Shown here in pieces: positions 42,484 to 52,032 of a DNA stretch of 64,000 nt. Position numbers and translations under genes: made by a program. A model generated the notes under the pieces. The model did no database searches, had not been told where the DNA came from, and saw only the letters and a program-made list of their open reading frames with translations. The stretch lies in assembly GCA_900318835.1 (NCBI GenBank), contig ONLW01000001.1, forward strand, positions 62,001 through 126,000, written 5' to 3'. Position 1 is the first letter of the stretch. Each line of letters opens with the position of its first letter. Origin of the DNA: an uncultured Bacteroidales bacterium. Lineage in GTDB: Bacteria > Bacteroidota > Bacteroidia > Bacteroidales > P3.

Positions 42484-43038
42484 CTATACCACCCAGAGGG
42501 TCGAGGCCGTTCGAGCCATGTAGCGTCCCAGCCAGGGAATGCGCTGTGCCAGTGGCGAGAGACACTTTCCCGCGTCGGAGAGGCGGTCCCAGGTGTTCAG
42601 CGGCTCGCTCCGCCAGAGGTCGGTCTGTACCTCCCGCAACCCCTGCTCGCGGCATTCGTCCTTCAGGCTCGCCAGCACGTCCTCTCCCCCCTGCAGATCC
42701 ACCACCACCATGACACTCCCACCCGGAATCAGCAACCCTCTGACATACTGAATCATCTGCGATATTTCATCCTCATCTAGGTGCTCGACAGCATAGTATA
42801 TCGCCACCAGATTGTACCTTCCCTCCACCGTCTCGGGCAAGTGCTCCAGACTGTCGGCCTCACGGATAGGTTTCATGTATCCAATGGCATTGCAGATGCG
42901 ACGTCTACCCTTCTGCCCGAAAGCCACGGTCAGCATGCTGCTTCGCTTGGGGAACGTCCCGCAGCGTTTCATGTGCCGCAGGTATCCCTCACAGATGTCG
43001 GTATCGCTTTCCGTGATAAAGAGTCTGTCGTTTGTCAT
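42484..43038 (-). CDS. Class I SAM methyltransferase-like protein
   Basis: The protein has 184 residues from the ATG at 43038 (MTNDRLFITESDTDICEGYL). A longer frame to 43086 would include the -7 box and was rejected. The core YNLVAIYYAVEHLDEDEISQMIQYVRGLLIPGGSVMVVVDLQ matches the motif IV to VI region of Methyltransf_11-type enzymes. The glycine-rich SAM motif at the N-terminus is not obvious (SSMLTVAFGQKGRRRICNAI), so activity is uncertain. It is a lone gene. Confidence 0.7.
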   Translation of the reverse strand: MTNDRLFITESDTDICEGYLRHMKRCGTFPKRSSMLTVAFGQKGRRRICNAIGYMKPIREADSLEHLPETVEGRYNLVAIYYAVEHLDEDEISQMIQYVRGLLIPGGSVMVVVDLQGGEDVLASLKDECREQGLREVQTDLWRSEPLNTWDRLSDAGKCLSPLAQRIPWLGRYMARTASTLWVV

Positions 43039-43408
43039 TTTTCTCAATCCTTCGGGTTCTGTTTCGGACGGCAAAGATACATACAATTAAGCGTTTGTAC
43101 AATAGCTTACACAAAAAGTTTAGTGTTTTTACACAAACAGTTTAGAAAAAGGGCAAAAAGGGGGTATTACGTGACCAAAAATCGAGTTTTCCGAGACCAA
43201 AAGTCGAATTAGAAAATTGCAAAAAAGTCCACCACAAAAGTTAAAAAACAAAAAATAGGCCCCATTTTTTCGGAAACTTAAGGAAAAGATGTTTTTTCCA
43301 TTTTCGATTCATTTTTTTTGTGTATCTTTGTATTTGCGTCTCGCTTTCTCGCGGACATATAATATATTTGGAATCAATATTATAAATAAAATAATAATAT
43401 AATAAATT
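43039..43408. other. AT-rich divergent intergenic region
   Basis: No gene is seen. It holds the -7 box of the leftward gene (43072-43079, caaagata on plus, with a CAA at 43100), two TTTAG-type repeats near 43118-43145, and two 13-mers 22 bases apart (GACCAAAAATCGA at 43173-43185 and GACCAAAAGTCGA at 43195-43207). The TATCTTTG box of the rightward operon is at 43323-43330. It is the only large divergent gap without an 11-nt-unit element. Confidence 0.6.
43323..43330 (+). promoter_or_regulatory. -7 box for the M28/gldFG/surE/lpxB/ftsY/rimO run
   Basis: TATCTTTG (TAnnTTTG), 79 bases before the ATG at 43409. A T-rich stretch with TTTTC lies at the expected -33 distance. Confidence 0.55.
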
Positions 43409-44926
43409 ATGACAAAAAAGGGATTGTGGAACACGATAGCCCGCATTTGCATCCTCACGGCACCTCTTCTGGCAACGCAGCCCGACGCCACCGCACAGAA
43501 ACGTGACCCCATGGCCATGCCCGTGGTCGAGGAAGATTCCATCATGAAACACATCATCGAGCTCTCGTCAGAGACCTACGAGGGCCGTTTGGCCGGCACC
43601 ATGGGCTACGACCGCGCAGTGAAATATGTCGAACAAGTCCTTCTCAGTTACGGCACCCAAATCACCGAGCAGCGCTTCAACATCGAGTGCAACGAGGTAG
43701 AAAACTGCAAGTTCAACATCTACACTCCCGGATCAAAAGATAAACGCATCTTCACCCTCGGCAACGAGTTCTGCTGCGCCGGCATGACAGGTCGCGGCTA
43801 TGTCGATGCCCAGATGGTCTTCTGTGGCTACGGCATTGCAGAAGAAGGTTTCAACGACTATAAGAGCGTCGACGTCAAAGGCAAAATCGTCGTGCTGCTG
43901 ACGGGCACTCCCAACGGTTCATGGCTGCCTGCCGACATCGTCAACCACTACACCACCCTGCGCGACAAGGCGCGTGCCGCCGAGAAGCACGGCGCTCTGG
44001 GGGTGCTGGCCATCAACATGAGCGAGAGTTGCCTACCCTATGAAGTGCAGGGCCGCGTCTACTGCGGCGAGCTGCCCCATCTGGCAACCTTCCCCGTCCT
44101 GCAGCTCACCCTCAACTGCGGCCGCGAGCTTTTCTGGGGTGAGGCCATGAGCCTCGACTCAGCAGTCAACGCCATCAACAGCGACCACCTGTCGCACTCT
44201 TTCGCCTTGCTGAAAAAAGCCGAGGTAGACGTCAACGCCGTCTACCGCCAACGTGCCGTCACTGCCAATGTTTGGGGTCTGATGCAAGGTTATGACAGCA
44301 AATTCGACGACGAACTCATCGTAGTGGGCGCCAGCCTCGACCATGTGGGCATGCAAGGCGAGACCTGCCTGTTCCCCGGTGCCGACATCAACGCTTCGGG
44401 CGTGGCAGCGGTGCTCGAAACCGCCCGCTTGCTCTCCCAGCCCCAATTCCGTCCGCGCCGCAGCGTTCTTTTCGTACTCTTCAGCGGCGGCGAACAACAG
44501 TTCCTCGGATCCCGCATCTTCCTCTCCAACTTTCCCAAGCTGCGTAAGATAGAAGCCTTCGTCAACGTGCAGAACATCGGCTACGGTGACAGCATTGTCG
44601 TCCTCGGCGACAACCGCTACCCCACCCTGTGGGACATCGCCCGTGTGCGCGACAGCGCCAACCACAGCCTCCTTTGGCACAACCCCGAGGCTACCAATCC
44701 CCGTGGTGACGCCCGAGGATTCGACATCATTGGCATTCCCTCGCTGGTGTTCACCACCCTCAACGGCCTGCACCACAACCATGTAACCTCCGACATTTGG
44801 GAGAACATCGACCGCCGCATGCTCACTGGCACCACCCAGGTTGTGGTGGAGACAGTGCGCGAACTGACCGACGGCGTCTACCGTGGACGCAGCCTCAAAA
44901 GCAAAGCGATGAGATTTGTAGAATAA
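43409..44926 (+). CDS. M28-fold protein with PA domain, metal site degraded
   Basis: The protein has 505 residues. A signal peptide (to about residue 30) is followed by a split M28 fold with a PA-like insert (about 120-250). The catalytic segments are recognisable, but key residues are replaced: HxDH is ASLDH (Ser309 for the first His), GADDN is GADIN (Ile327), SGEE/AEE is SGGE (Gly361 at the catalytic Glu position, Glu362 kept), and N-D-IG is NVQNIG (Gln388). Only His458 in HHNHVTSD remains of the later ligands. It therefore looks like an inactive, perhaps ligand-binding, member. It is first in a long plus-strand run, 32 bases before gldFG. Confidence 0.85.
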   Translation: MTKKGLWNTIARICILTAPLLATQPDATAQKRDPMAMPVVEEDSIMKHIIELSSETYEGRLAGTMGYDRAVKYVEQVLLSYGTQITEQRFNIECNEVENCKFNIYTPGSKDKRIFTLGNEFCCAGMTGRGYVDAQMVFCGYGIAEEGFNDYKSVDVKGKIVVLLTGTPNGSWLPADIVNHYTTLRDKARAAEKHGALGVLAINMSESCLPYEVQGRVYCGELPHLATFPVLQLTLNCGRELFWGEAMSLDSAVNAINSDHLSHSFALLKKAEVDVNAVYRQRAVTANVWGLMQGYDSKFDDELIVVGASLDHVGMQGETCLFPGADINASGVAAVLETARLLSQPQFRPRRSVLFVLFSGGEQQFLGSRIFLSNFPKLRKIEAFVNVQNIGYGDSIVVLGDNRYPTLWDIARVRDSANHSLLWHNPEATNPRGDARGFDIIGIPSLVFTTLNGLHHNHVTSDIWENIDRRMLTGTTQVVVETVRELTDGVYRGRSLKSKAMRFVE

Positions 44927-44958
44927 ATTAGTAGACACTAGTTAAGTAGTTAAGACAA

Positions 44959-47424
44959 ATGTGGACACTGTATAAAAAAGAACTATCCAGTTTCTTCTCC
45001 TCACTCATAGGATATCTGACGATTGCGGTATTCCTGATACTTACCGGGCTGATGTTGTGGGTGCTGAAGTCGGACTTCAACATCCTCGACTATGGCTATG
45101 CCGGCATGGACGGTCTGTTCCTCATCGGGCCGTTCCTCTACCTCTTCCTCATCCCCGCCATCACCATGCGCACCTTCGCCGAGGAGCGTCGTGGTGGTAC
45201 CATCGAAATGCTCATGACGCGTCCCCTAAGCGACTGGACCATCGTATGGGCCAAGTTTCTGGCAGCTTGGACACTGGTGTTCATCTCGTTGCTACCGACG
45301 CTGGTATGCTATTTTAGCGTCTACTCGCTGGGCTACCCCGTGGGCAACATCGACACCGGCAGCGTCTCCGGCTCCTATATTGGACTACTGCTACTGGGTG
45401 GCGCCTTCGTGGCCATCGGCCTGCTGTGCAGTTCGCTGACAAGCAACCAGATTGTGTCGTTCATCGCGGCTGCGGTGCTCAGTGCTGTAGCTTACCTTGG
45501 CTTCGAGAGTCTCTACCACATGGAGCTCTTCGGTAGCGGAGACCTCTTTGTGAAAGGGCTTGGCATGATGGACCACTATGAAAGCATCAGCCGTGGCGTG
45601 GTCGACACACGCGATGTGCTCTACTTCGCCAGCATCATGGCCTTGTTCCTCATGGGTACCCGCTTGGTGCTGCAGAGCCGCATGTGGAACGGTTGGAAAA
45701 AACGCAAGAACCTCAAGCGCAGCCACTGGCTCGAAATGGGCGTAACGGTACTCATCGTACTGTCGATCAACGTTATCGATCATTTCCTCTATGCCCGACT
45801 CGACCTCACGTCGGAGAAACGCTACACCCTTTCCGACTCGACCAAGGAACTGCTCAAGACCATCGACGAGCCCTTGCTCTACCGCGTCTACCTCGACGGT
45901 GATATGCCCTCCGACTTCAAACGCCTGCAGAACGAAACCAAGGAAATGCTCAACCAGTTGCGTGCCTACAACCGCAACGTGAGCTACGAATTTGTCAATC
46001 CCAACAACTTCGGCACCGACGAAGAGCGTCGCGTCTTCTTCCAGAAACTCAACGAGAAAGGCATCCAACCTGCACAGGTACAGATGAAAGGCGACAATGG
46101 GGTGACAAACCTGTTACTCCTAACGGCAGCCGATGTGTTCTACAAAGGCCGCGAGACCACCGTACAACTGCTGCAGAACCAGCAATATGTCGGGCAGGCC
46201 GACCTGCTGAACAACTCCATCCAGAACCTCGAATATGCGCTAACCAGCCCTGTGCGATCCCTCTCCCGCGGCATGAAACAGAGTATCGGTTTCCTTCAAG
46301 GACAGGGTGAATTGCAAGGTGGCGTGCTCTACGACATCCAGCGTGCCCTGCAGGAGTTTTACAGTCTGGAGTATGTGACTATCGACGAACAAATACAGTC
46401 GCTCACGGCTCATCACCAGAATTCCAAGGATTCCACTTACCGTTTCGTCAATAAGTTTGACCTGCTGATAGTGGCCAAACCCACTGAGGCCTTCAGCGAG
46501 AAAGACCTCTTCATCCTCGACCAGTACATCATGTACGGCGGCAAAGTATTGTGGCTCATCGACCCCCTGAATGCCGAGATCGACAGTCTGGCTTCCCACG
46601 GCCAAATGCTGGCCACACGCTACCCACTGGGTCTGGATGAGATGCTGTTCAACTACGGTGTGCGCGTCAATCCCAATGTGCTGATGGACATCCGCTGTCG
46701 ACCCATCCCACTGCCAGTAAGCATCGTGGGCGACAAACCGCAGTACCGCTTCAGCCCCTGGTTCTACTTCCCCGAAATAGTACCGCTGTCGGAGCACCCC
46801 ATCGTACGTAACCTCGACCTTATCAAGACCGACTTCGTCAGCAGCATCGACCTCATCGACAACGACATCAAGAAGACCGTACTGCTCACCACCTCGGAAT
46901 ACACCCGTGTAAAGAACGCTCCGGCCATCATCGATCTGGGCGATGCTCGCGTGGAGCCCGACCAGCGCCTCTACAACAAGAGCAACCTGCCGATAGCCGT
47001 GCTACTGGAGGGCGAGTTCAAGTCGACCTGGCGCAACCGTCTGACCCCAGAACTGACAGAGTCGGATGCCATTGGCTACCGTGAGGTGAGCAAGCCCACC
47101 AAGATGATTGTCATCTCCGACGGCGATGTCATAAAGAACCGCTTCGATGCCGACAAGGAGATTATTTACCCCGTAGGCTACGACAGCTACACACGCACCC
47201 TCTATGCCAACAAAGAGCTGCTGCTCAACGCCGTGAACTATCTGGTGGGGGACGAGGGTCTAATGGACTCGCGCAGCCGTAGCATTACCCTGCGCAAACT
47301 TGACGAGAGCAAGACCCGTGATCGCCGCTCTTTCTACCAAATCATCAACATCATCGCCCCATTGCTGCTACTGGCAGCAGCCGGAGCAATCATCATCATC
47401 GTTAGAAAAAAGAAATACTGTTAA
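44959..47424 (+). CDS. GldF-GldG fusion, gliding-motility ABC transporter permease/auxiliary
   Basis: The protein has 821 residues. Residues 1-240 are an ABC-2 permease like GldF (WTLYKKELSSFFSSLIGYL..., AITMRTFAEERRGGTIEMLMTRPL, five or six helices). From about 255 comes a further helix and the GldG-type extracytoplasmic domain (RYTLSDSTKELLKTIDEPLLYRVYLDGDMPSDFKRLQNET...), ending in a last helix and KKKYC. In Flavobacterium these are separate proteins that act with the ATPase GldA. No ATPase gene is adjacent. The next gene is the DUF4340-like protein that commonly accompanies GldG. Confidence 0.9.
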   Translation: MWTLYKKELSSFFSSLIGYLTIAVFLILTGLMLWVLKSDFNILDYGYAGMDGLFLIGPFLYLFLIPAITMRTFAEERRGGTIEMLMTRPLSDWTIVWAKFLAAWTLVFISLLPTLVCYFSVYSLGYPVGNIDTGSVSGSYIGLLLLGGAFVAIGLLCSSLTSNQIVSFIAAAVLSAVAYLGFESLYHMELFGSGDLFVKGLGMMDHYESISRGVVDTRDVLYFASIMALFLMGTRLVLQSRMWNGWKKRKNLKRSHWLEMGVTVLIVLSINVIDHFLYARLDLTSEKRYTLSDSTKELLKTIDEPLLYRVYLDGDMPSDFKRLQNETKEMLNQLRAYNRNVSYEFVNPNNFGTDEERRVFFQKLNEKGIQPAQVQMKGDNGVTNLLLLTAADVFYKGRETTVQLLQNQQYVGQADLLNNSIQNLEYALTSPVRSLSRGMKQSIGFLQGQGELQGGVLYDIQRALQEFYSLEYVTIDEQIQSLTAHHQNSKDSTYRFVNKFDLLIVAKPTEAFSEKDLFILDQYIMYGGKVLWLIDPLNAEIDSLASHGQMLATRYPLGLDEMLFNYGVRVNPNVLMDIRCRPIPLPVSIVGDKPQYRFSPWFYFPEIVPLSEHPIVRNLDLIKTDFVSSIDLIDNDIKKTVLLTTSEYTRVKNAPAIIDLGDARVEPDQRLYNKSNLPIAVLLEGEFKSTWRNRLTPELTESDAIGYREVSKPTKMIVISDGDVIKNRFDADKEIIYPVGYDSYTRTLYANKELLLNAVNYLVGDEGLMDSRSRSITLRKLDESKTRDRRSFYQIINIIAPLLLLAAAGAIIIIVRKKKYC

Positions 47425-47458
47425 GAAATAAAGGTTTCTGATTACAGATTTTTGGAAT

Positions 47459-48532
47459 ATGAAGAAAAAGAACCGCATACTAATCATTGTCGCCGCCATC
47501 GTGATGGTGACTGCCGCTGTGATTGCCTATGTGCTCTCACGCCCCACCTTTGTACAGGATTACCACATTGAGGACACCACCTCCATCACCAAGATATTCC
47601 TTGCCGACAAAGAGAACAACGAGGTGACCCTCATACGTGAGGCCGACTCGTCGTGGACCGTCAACGGCGAATATGCCGCCAGCCAACCCCTCGTCGACCT
47701 CCTCCTCGAAACTCTCAACACCATGCGCATCCGCCAGCAGGTGAACAAGAACGCCATTCCCAACGCCATCAAGGATATCGCTGCCCACGGCATCAAGGTG
47801 GAAGTTTATCAGAATAAACCCTTCATCAACTGGTTCGGAGGACGGCTGAAACTCTTCACACACGAGCGTCTGACGACGACCTATTATGTGGGTCGGGAGA
47901 CACAGGACATGATGGCCAGCTTCATGTACCGCAAAGGCGACGACGTGCCTTACATCATCCATATTCCCGGCTTCCGTGGATTCCTCACGCCACGCTTCGT
48001 CACAGACCCGCTGAAATGGCGCAGCCACACTATCGTTGACCTTAACGTCAAAGACATCGAACGCGTGGAGCTCGAGATTCCTGAGCAGGAACAGGAGTCG
48101 TTCGCCATCGTACGAGACGGTGAGGGCTTCGCCATGGAAATGCTTCAGAGTCACCAACGCGTCAATGGCTTCGACACAGCCCGCGTGGCACAGATGCTCT
48201 CTGCGTTCACATGGCTCAACTTCGACGAGTTCGCCTCCATCGTGCCCAACTCCTTTGCCGACAGCTGCGTCAGTGGTACACCGCGTACCATCCTGCGCAT
48301 TACCGACACCAAAGGTAACCAAAACGAGGTAAAAACCTACATCAAATACAACAATCCTGACGATTTCAAGGCCATGCCCGACCCGGAGATGTACGAGGTC
48401 TTCGACCTTAATCGTCTCTATGCCATTGTGAACCAGAAGGACACCGTCCTCATCCAATACTTTGTCTTCGACAACATTCTGCAACCCGCCAGCTATTTCC
48501 TCGGAGCCGACAAGACAACCATTGCCCGATGA
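47459..48532 (+). CDS. DUF4340-like membrane-anchored protein
   Basis: The protein has 357 residues. An N-terminal transmembrane helix (ILIIVAAIVMVTAAVIAYVL) is followed by repeated modules of the DUF4340 type (ITKIFLADKENNEVTLIREADSSWTVNGEYAASQPLVDLLLETLNTMRI). Proteins of this kind are usually encoded next to GldG-type ABC-2 auxiliary genes, as here. The exact role is unknown. Its stop overlaps the surE start by 4 bases. Confidence 0.82.
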   Translation: MKKKNRILIIVAAIVMVTAAVIAYVLSRPTFVQDYHIEDTTSITKIFLADKENNEVTLIREADSSWTVNGEYAASQPLVDLLLETLNTMRIRQQVNKNAIPNAIKDIAAHGIKVEVYQNKPFINWFGGRLKLFTHERLTTTYYVGRETQDMMASFMYRKGDDVPYIIHIPGFRGFLTPRFVTDPLKWRSHTIVDLNVKDIERVELEIPEQEQESFAIVRDGEGFAMEMLQSHQRVNGFDTARVAQMLSAFTWLNFDEFASIVPNSFADSCVSGTPRTILRITDTKGNQNEVKTYIKYNNPDDFKAMPDPEMYEVFDLNRLYAIVNQKDTVLIQYFVFDNILQPASYFLGADKTTIAR

Positions 48533-49290
48533 AGCCTCTAATACTCATAACCAACGATGACGGAGTGAACGCCAAGGGTATTCAGGCGCTCACCCAAGTA
48601 GCGTGTGAGTTTGGCGAAGTCATCGTGATGGCACCCCAGACCAATGCTTCGGGATTAAGTCACAGCATTGTGTCGACACGGCCTATCCGCGCCCAAGAAA
48701 TTAGTCACACCAAGGAACTGACTATTTGCAGCTGCGATGGCACCCCTGTAGACTGCGTCAAGCTGGCAGTTGAGCATTTCTGTCCTCGACGTCCCGACCT
48801 GGTACTCTCCGGCATCAACCATGGCAGCAATAGTTCCATCAATGTGCTCTACAGCGGCACCATGGGTGCTGCCATCGAGGCCGTAGCGCTCTGCATCCCT
48901 TCCATTGGTTTCTCACTCTTGAACCATAGCCCCAACGCCGACTTTGAGCCAGGCCTGCCTTTTGTGCGTCAGATTATCCGTACCACCCTTGAGCATAGAC
49001 TGCCTGCGGGTATCACACTCAATGTAAATATCCCCCGTCTACCGACAGACGAGATAAAAGGCATTCGTATATGCCACGAAGCCAACGCCTGTTGGAACGA
49101 TAGTTTTGAGAAACGTATCGATCCGCAAGGCCGTCCCTATTGGTGGCTGACAGGCAAGTTCGTCTGCGAAGACCCCTCCGAAGAGAGCGATGAATGGGCT
49201 CTGACCCACGGCTACGTATCCATTGTGCCCATCCATTGCGACTTCACCCACCACCCTACCATCGAAAAATTAAAACAATTATACTACTAG
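48529..49290 (+). CDS. surE: SurE, 5'/3'-nucleotidase
   Basis: The protein has 253 residues, the normal length. The metal-binding N-terminus is ILITNDDGVNAKGI, followed by NASGLSHSI, GTPVDCVKLA and LSGINHGSN (Asn of the active site), then YSGTMGAAIEA. SurE dephosphorylates nucleoside monophosphates and short polyphosphate and is tied to stationary-phase survival. It is coupled by a 4-base overlap to the previous gene and followed after 3 bases by a small membrane protein. Confidence 0.95.
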   Translation: MKPLILITNDDGVNAKGIQALTQVACEFGEVIVMAPQTNASGLSHSIVSTRPIRAQEISHTKELTICSCDGTPVDCVKLAVEHFCPRRPDLVLSGINHGSNSSINVLYSGTMGAAIEAVALCIPSIGFSLLNHSPNADFEPGLPFVRQIIRTTLEHRLPAGITLNVNIPRLPTDEIKGIRICHEANACWNDSFEKRIDPQGRPYWWLTGKFVCEDPSEESDEWALTHGYVSIVPIHCDFTHHPTIEKLKQLYY

Positions 49291-49293
49291 CCC

Positions 49294-49581
49294 ATGTTCA
49301 AACGTTTTTTCATACAAGACACACCTCTTGTCGGACTGGTTGCAGGACTGGGTTCACTGATTGTCACCGCCATGCTCATTACCGGCATACTGCTCGTTAC
49401 TGGAAACGTGAGCACCCTCCTCTCCATTTATGCAGGCAGTTTTGTTCCCCCACTGCTCATCATGCGCTACTACGTCAAGTTACAACTTTCCACTGTCGTC
49501 AAGACGATAATCGTCACCCTATTCATCACCTTCATCGCTTTCATGTTCCTATTGTTTAAAACCCATAGTCTGAATTTCTAA
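49294..49581 (+). CDS. Small three-helix membrane protein
   Basis: The protein has 95 residues with about three hydrophobic segments (LVGLVAGLGSLIVTAMLITGILLV, LLSIYAGSFVPPLLIM, VVKTIIVTLFITFIAFMFLLF). No family was recognised. Its stop abuts the lpxB ATG with no gap (49581/49582), so expression is tied to lpxB. A role near lipid A synthesis is only a guess from position. Confidence 0.75.
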   Translation: MFKRFFIQDTPLVGLVAGLGSLIVTAMLITGILLVTGNVSTLLSIYAGSFVPPLLIMRYYVKLQLSTVVKTIIVTLFITFIAFMFLLFKTHSLNF

Positions 49582-50688
49582 ATGCGTTATTACATCATAG
49601 CCGGCGAAGCTTCAGGTGACCTTTACGGAGCCAACCTCATCAAAGTCCTACGCGAGCAGGACTCCCAAGCGGAGTTCCGCTTTTGGGGAGGGGACGCCAT
49701 GAGGAGGGAAGCAGGCGAACCCATGCGCCATATCCACGACCTGGCTATCATGGGCTTTGTGGAGGTGGTGATGAACCTGCGCACGGTGCTAGGCAACATT
49801 TCTTTCTGCAAGAAGGATATCCTCTCATGGCATCCCGATGCCATCATCGGCATCGACTATCCGGGATTCAATCTGAAGATTGAAAAATGGGCTCACGAAC
49901 ATGGTATCAAAGCCATTCATTACATCTCGCCACAGCTATGGGCGTGGAAGAAAGGTCGACTCAAAGGCATGCGCCGTTACCTAGACCGTCTTTGCTACAT
50001 CCTGCCTTTCGAGCAAGAGTTCTATGATAAGAACAATATGCCACAAGCATCCTATGTGGGACATCCGCTGCTGGAGATTATCCAAGGGCGTCCTAAAGAC
50101 GACGACTTTGCTTTTGACCACCGTCCTGTCATAGCATTACTTCCTGGGAGCCGGAAGCAGGAACTCAAGAACAGTTTGCCAGGTATGGTACGCTTGGCAC
50201 GCCGCCATCCGGAATACCACTTCGTGGTGGGTGGCATGAGTTTGTTGGGCAAGGCCATGTATGACCGGTTTATTCCCGCTGATGCGGGGATTACAGTGGT
50301 GTTCGACGAAACCTACCGGTTGCTGTCGCAAGCCTATGCGGCGGTGGTATGTTCGGGTACCGCCACGCTGGAGACAGGACTCTTCCACGTACCACAGGTA
50401 GTATGCTACCGCGGCAACCCAATCTCAATAGCCATTGCAAAGGCCTTAGTGGGCAGACGAATCAACCACATCGCCCTCGTCGACCTCATCGATAACAGCA
50501 ATGTGGTCACAGAGCTATTGCAAGGGGACTTCAACGACCGGCGCCTTGAAGAGGAATTCCTCCTTATAACAACAGACATGGCCACCCGCGAGCGCATGCT
50601 CGAAGGGTATCAACGTGTCGAGAAGAAACTGGGCAACGCCGGTGCTAGCCACCGCACTGCCGAAGTCATCATCGAAACCATCAAATGA
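49582..50688 (+). CDS. lpxB: LpxB, lipid-A-disaccharide synthase
   Basis: The protein has 368 residues. The GT-B family 19 N-terminus is IIAGEASGDLYGANLI, followed by RFWGGDAM, MGFVEVV, GIDYPGFNL, YISPQLWAWKKGR, VGHPLLE, LLPGSRKQEL and CSGTATLETG. It condenses UDP-2,3-diacylglucosamine with lipid X to form the lipid A disaccharide at the inner membrane. It overlaps the next gene by 4 bases. Confidence 0.97.
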   Translation: MRYYIIAGEASGDLYGANLIKVLREQDSQAEFRFWGGDAMRREAGEPMRHIHDLAIMGFVEVVMNLRTVLGNISFCKKDILSWHPDAIIGIDYPGFNLKIEKWAHEHGIKAIHYISPQLWAWKKGRLKGMRRYLDRLCYILPFEQEFYDKNNMPQASYVGHPLLEIIQGRPKDDDFAFDHRPVIALLPGSRKQELKNSLPGMVRLARRHPEYHFVVGGMSLLGKAMYDRFIPADAGITVVFDETYRLLSQAYAAVVCSGTATLETGLFHVPQVVCYRGNPISIAIAKALVGRRINHIALVDLIDNSNVVTELLQGDFNDRRLEEEFLLITTDMATRERMLEGYQRVEKKLGNAGASHRTAEVIIETIK

Positions 50689-52013
50689 AACACTTATTCT
50701 CCATAACACTGCTCCTGCTGCTGACCCTGTCCTCCTATGCCGAAAAAATCAAGGTCCGCCTCTATTCAAACGTCACAGTCAAGACACTCAATGTCTCTTT
50801 TGATCTCGGATACTATAATCTTTATGCCGACGGTGACCAACTCATTGAAGACCTAGTGGGCGAAGGACGTTCTGTACACATCCGTCCCGAGGGCAAGAAG
50901 CTGCATGTAAGCGTGAACGAAACCGATTACGGCACTTTCTCATCCGTCCGTCTAGAAGCCACCGACACGGCCTGCATCCTCTGTTTAAATCCAGAGAGCA
51001 ACAAGCAGAGGACCTACGAGGGCGACCTCGAAGTGAGCCTCCTCAATAGTGGGAGCCTCCTGCTGGTGAACCATGTGGAATTCGAGACCTATATCGCCGG
51101 TGTGGTTCAGAGTGAAATCTACGGCAAGAAATCCGACATCTTCCGCATCCAGGCCATCATCTCTCGCACCTGGGCCATCCGCAATATGGGCAAACACAAA
51201 GGTGACGGATACAACTTCTGCGACAACGTCCACTGCCAGGCATACATGAACCGCTGCATCCGACCCGACATCATGATGGGAACCATCCAAAGCAGTGGCG
51301 AGACCCTTGTCGACAAGTTCGGCGCTCTCCTTGAAACACCATTCCATTCTAACTCCGGTGGCGAAACCGCCAACTCCGAAGATGTATGGCGCACTGCCCT
51401 ACCCTACTTACGCTCCGTCGAGGACACCTTTTCCTTCCACATGAAGCAAAGTGTGTGGGTAAAAAATCTCAGCCAAGACCGCTGGCTCAACTACTTCGCC
51501 AAGACCCATAAGATTGACATCCAAGACTCTGCTACTCGCGACACCCTACTCCACTTCTCCCAAGAGCATCGTCAGGTGAGACTTCTCGGAATCCCTCTGA
51601 CGCGCATCCGCGTTGATCTCCAACTCAAGTCCACCTTCTTTTCCGTGGAAGTCGACAGCAATACAAACAACGTCATCCTCCGTGGTCACGGCTACGGCCA
51701 CGGCGTGGGGCTCTCGCAGGAAGGTGCTATCCGCATGGTTGAACTCGGCATCCCCTACGACTCCATCCTCCGTCACTACTACACCGGTGCCATCATCCAT
51801 CAAGACCCTTACGCCAACCATAACTACGTGGAGCAGTATGTCGACCAAATTGCCCGCATCATTGAGGAGGACAAAAACAAGCAAACCCAAACACGTTCAA
51901 AGAAAGACGATTGGCTTGGTCGTCTCTTCCGACTTCGCGACCGCGAGGAACGTGAGGAGGTATACATCGAGACCGAGCAGGATAACGAGAAAGATTGGGA
52001 ATACGAATGGTAA
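50685..52013 (+). CDS. SpoIID/LytB-domain secreted protein
   Basis: The protein has 442 residues with signal peptide MKHLFSITLLLLLTLSSYA. The SpoIID domain is in the middle and C-terminal parts: FETYIAGVVQSEIYGKKSDIFRIQAIISRTWAIRN, HSNSGGETANSEDVW, and the terminal GHGYGHGVGLSQEGAIRMVELG. SpoIID proteins cleave denuded glycan strands, and Bacteroidota members probably act on peptidoglycan in the periplasm. The tail is charged and likely disordered. The conserved ExxP-type catalytic Glu is plausible at QSEIYG (Glu with Gly in place of Pro), so activity is uncertain. Confidence 0.88.
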   Translation: MKHLFSITLLLLLTLSSYAEKIKVRLYSNVTVKTLNVSFDLGYYNLYADGDQLIEDLVGEGRSVHIRPEGKKLHVSVNETDYGTFSSVRLEATDTACILCLNPESNKQRTYEGDLEVSLLNSGSLLLVNHVEFETYIAGVVQSEIYGKKSDIFRIQAIISRTWAIRNMGKHKGDGYNFCDNVHCQAYMNRCIRPDIMMGTIQSSGETLVDKFGALLETPFHSNSGGETANSEDVWRTALPYLRSVEDTFSFHMKQSVWVKNLSQDRWLNYFAKTHKIDIQDSATRDTLLHFSQEHRQVRLLGIPLTRIRVDLQLKSTFFSVEVDSNTNNVILRGHGYGHGVGLSQEGAIRMVELGIPYDSILRHYYTGAIIHQDPYANHNYVEQYVDQIARIIEEDKNKQTQTRSKKDDWLGRLFRLRDREEREEVYIETEQDNEKDWEYEW

Positions 52014-52032
52014 CTTATAAATCAAAGATACA

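Noticed and set aside
42484..43086. Longer start for the methyltransferase-like gene
   Set aside because: The first 16 codons include the -7 promoter box region and show no conservation cues; the ATG at 43038 is preferred.
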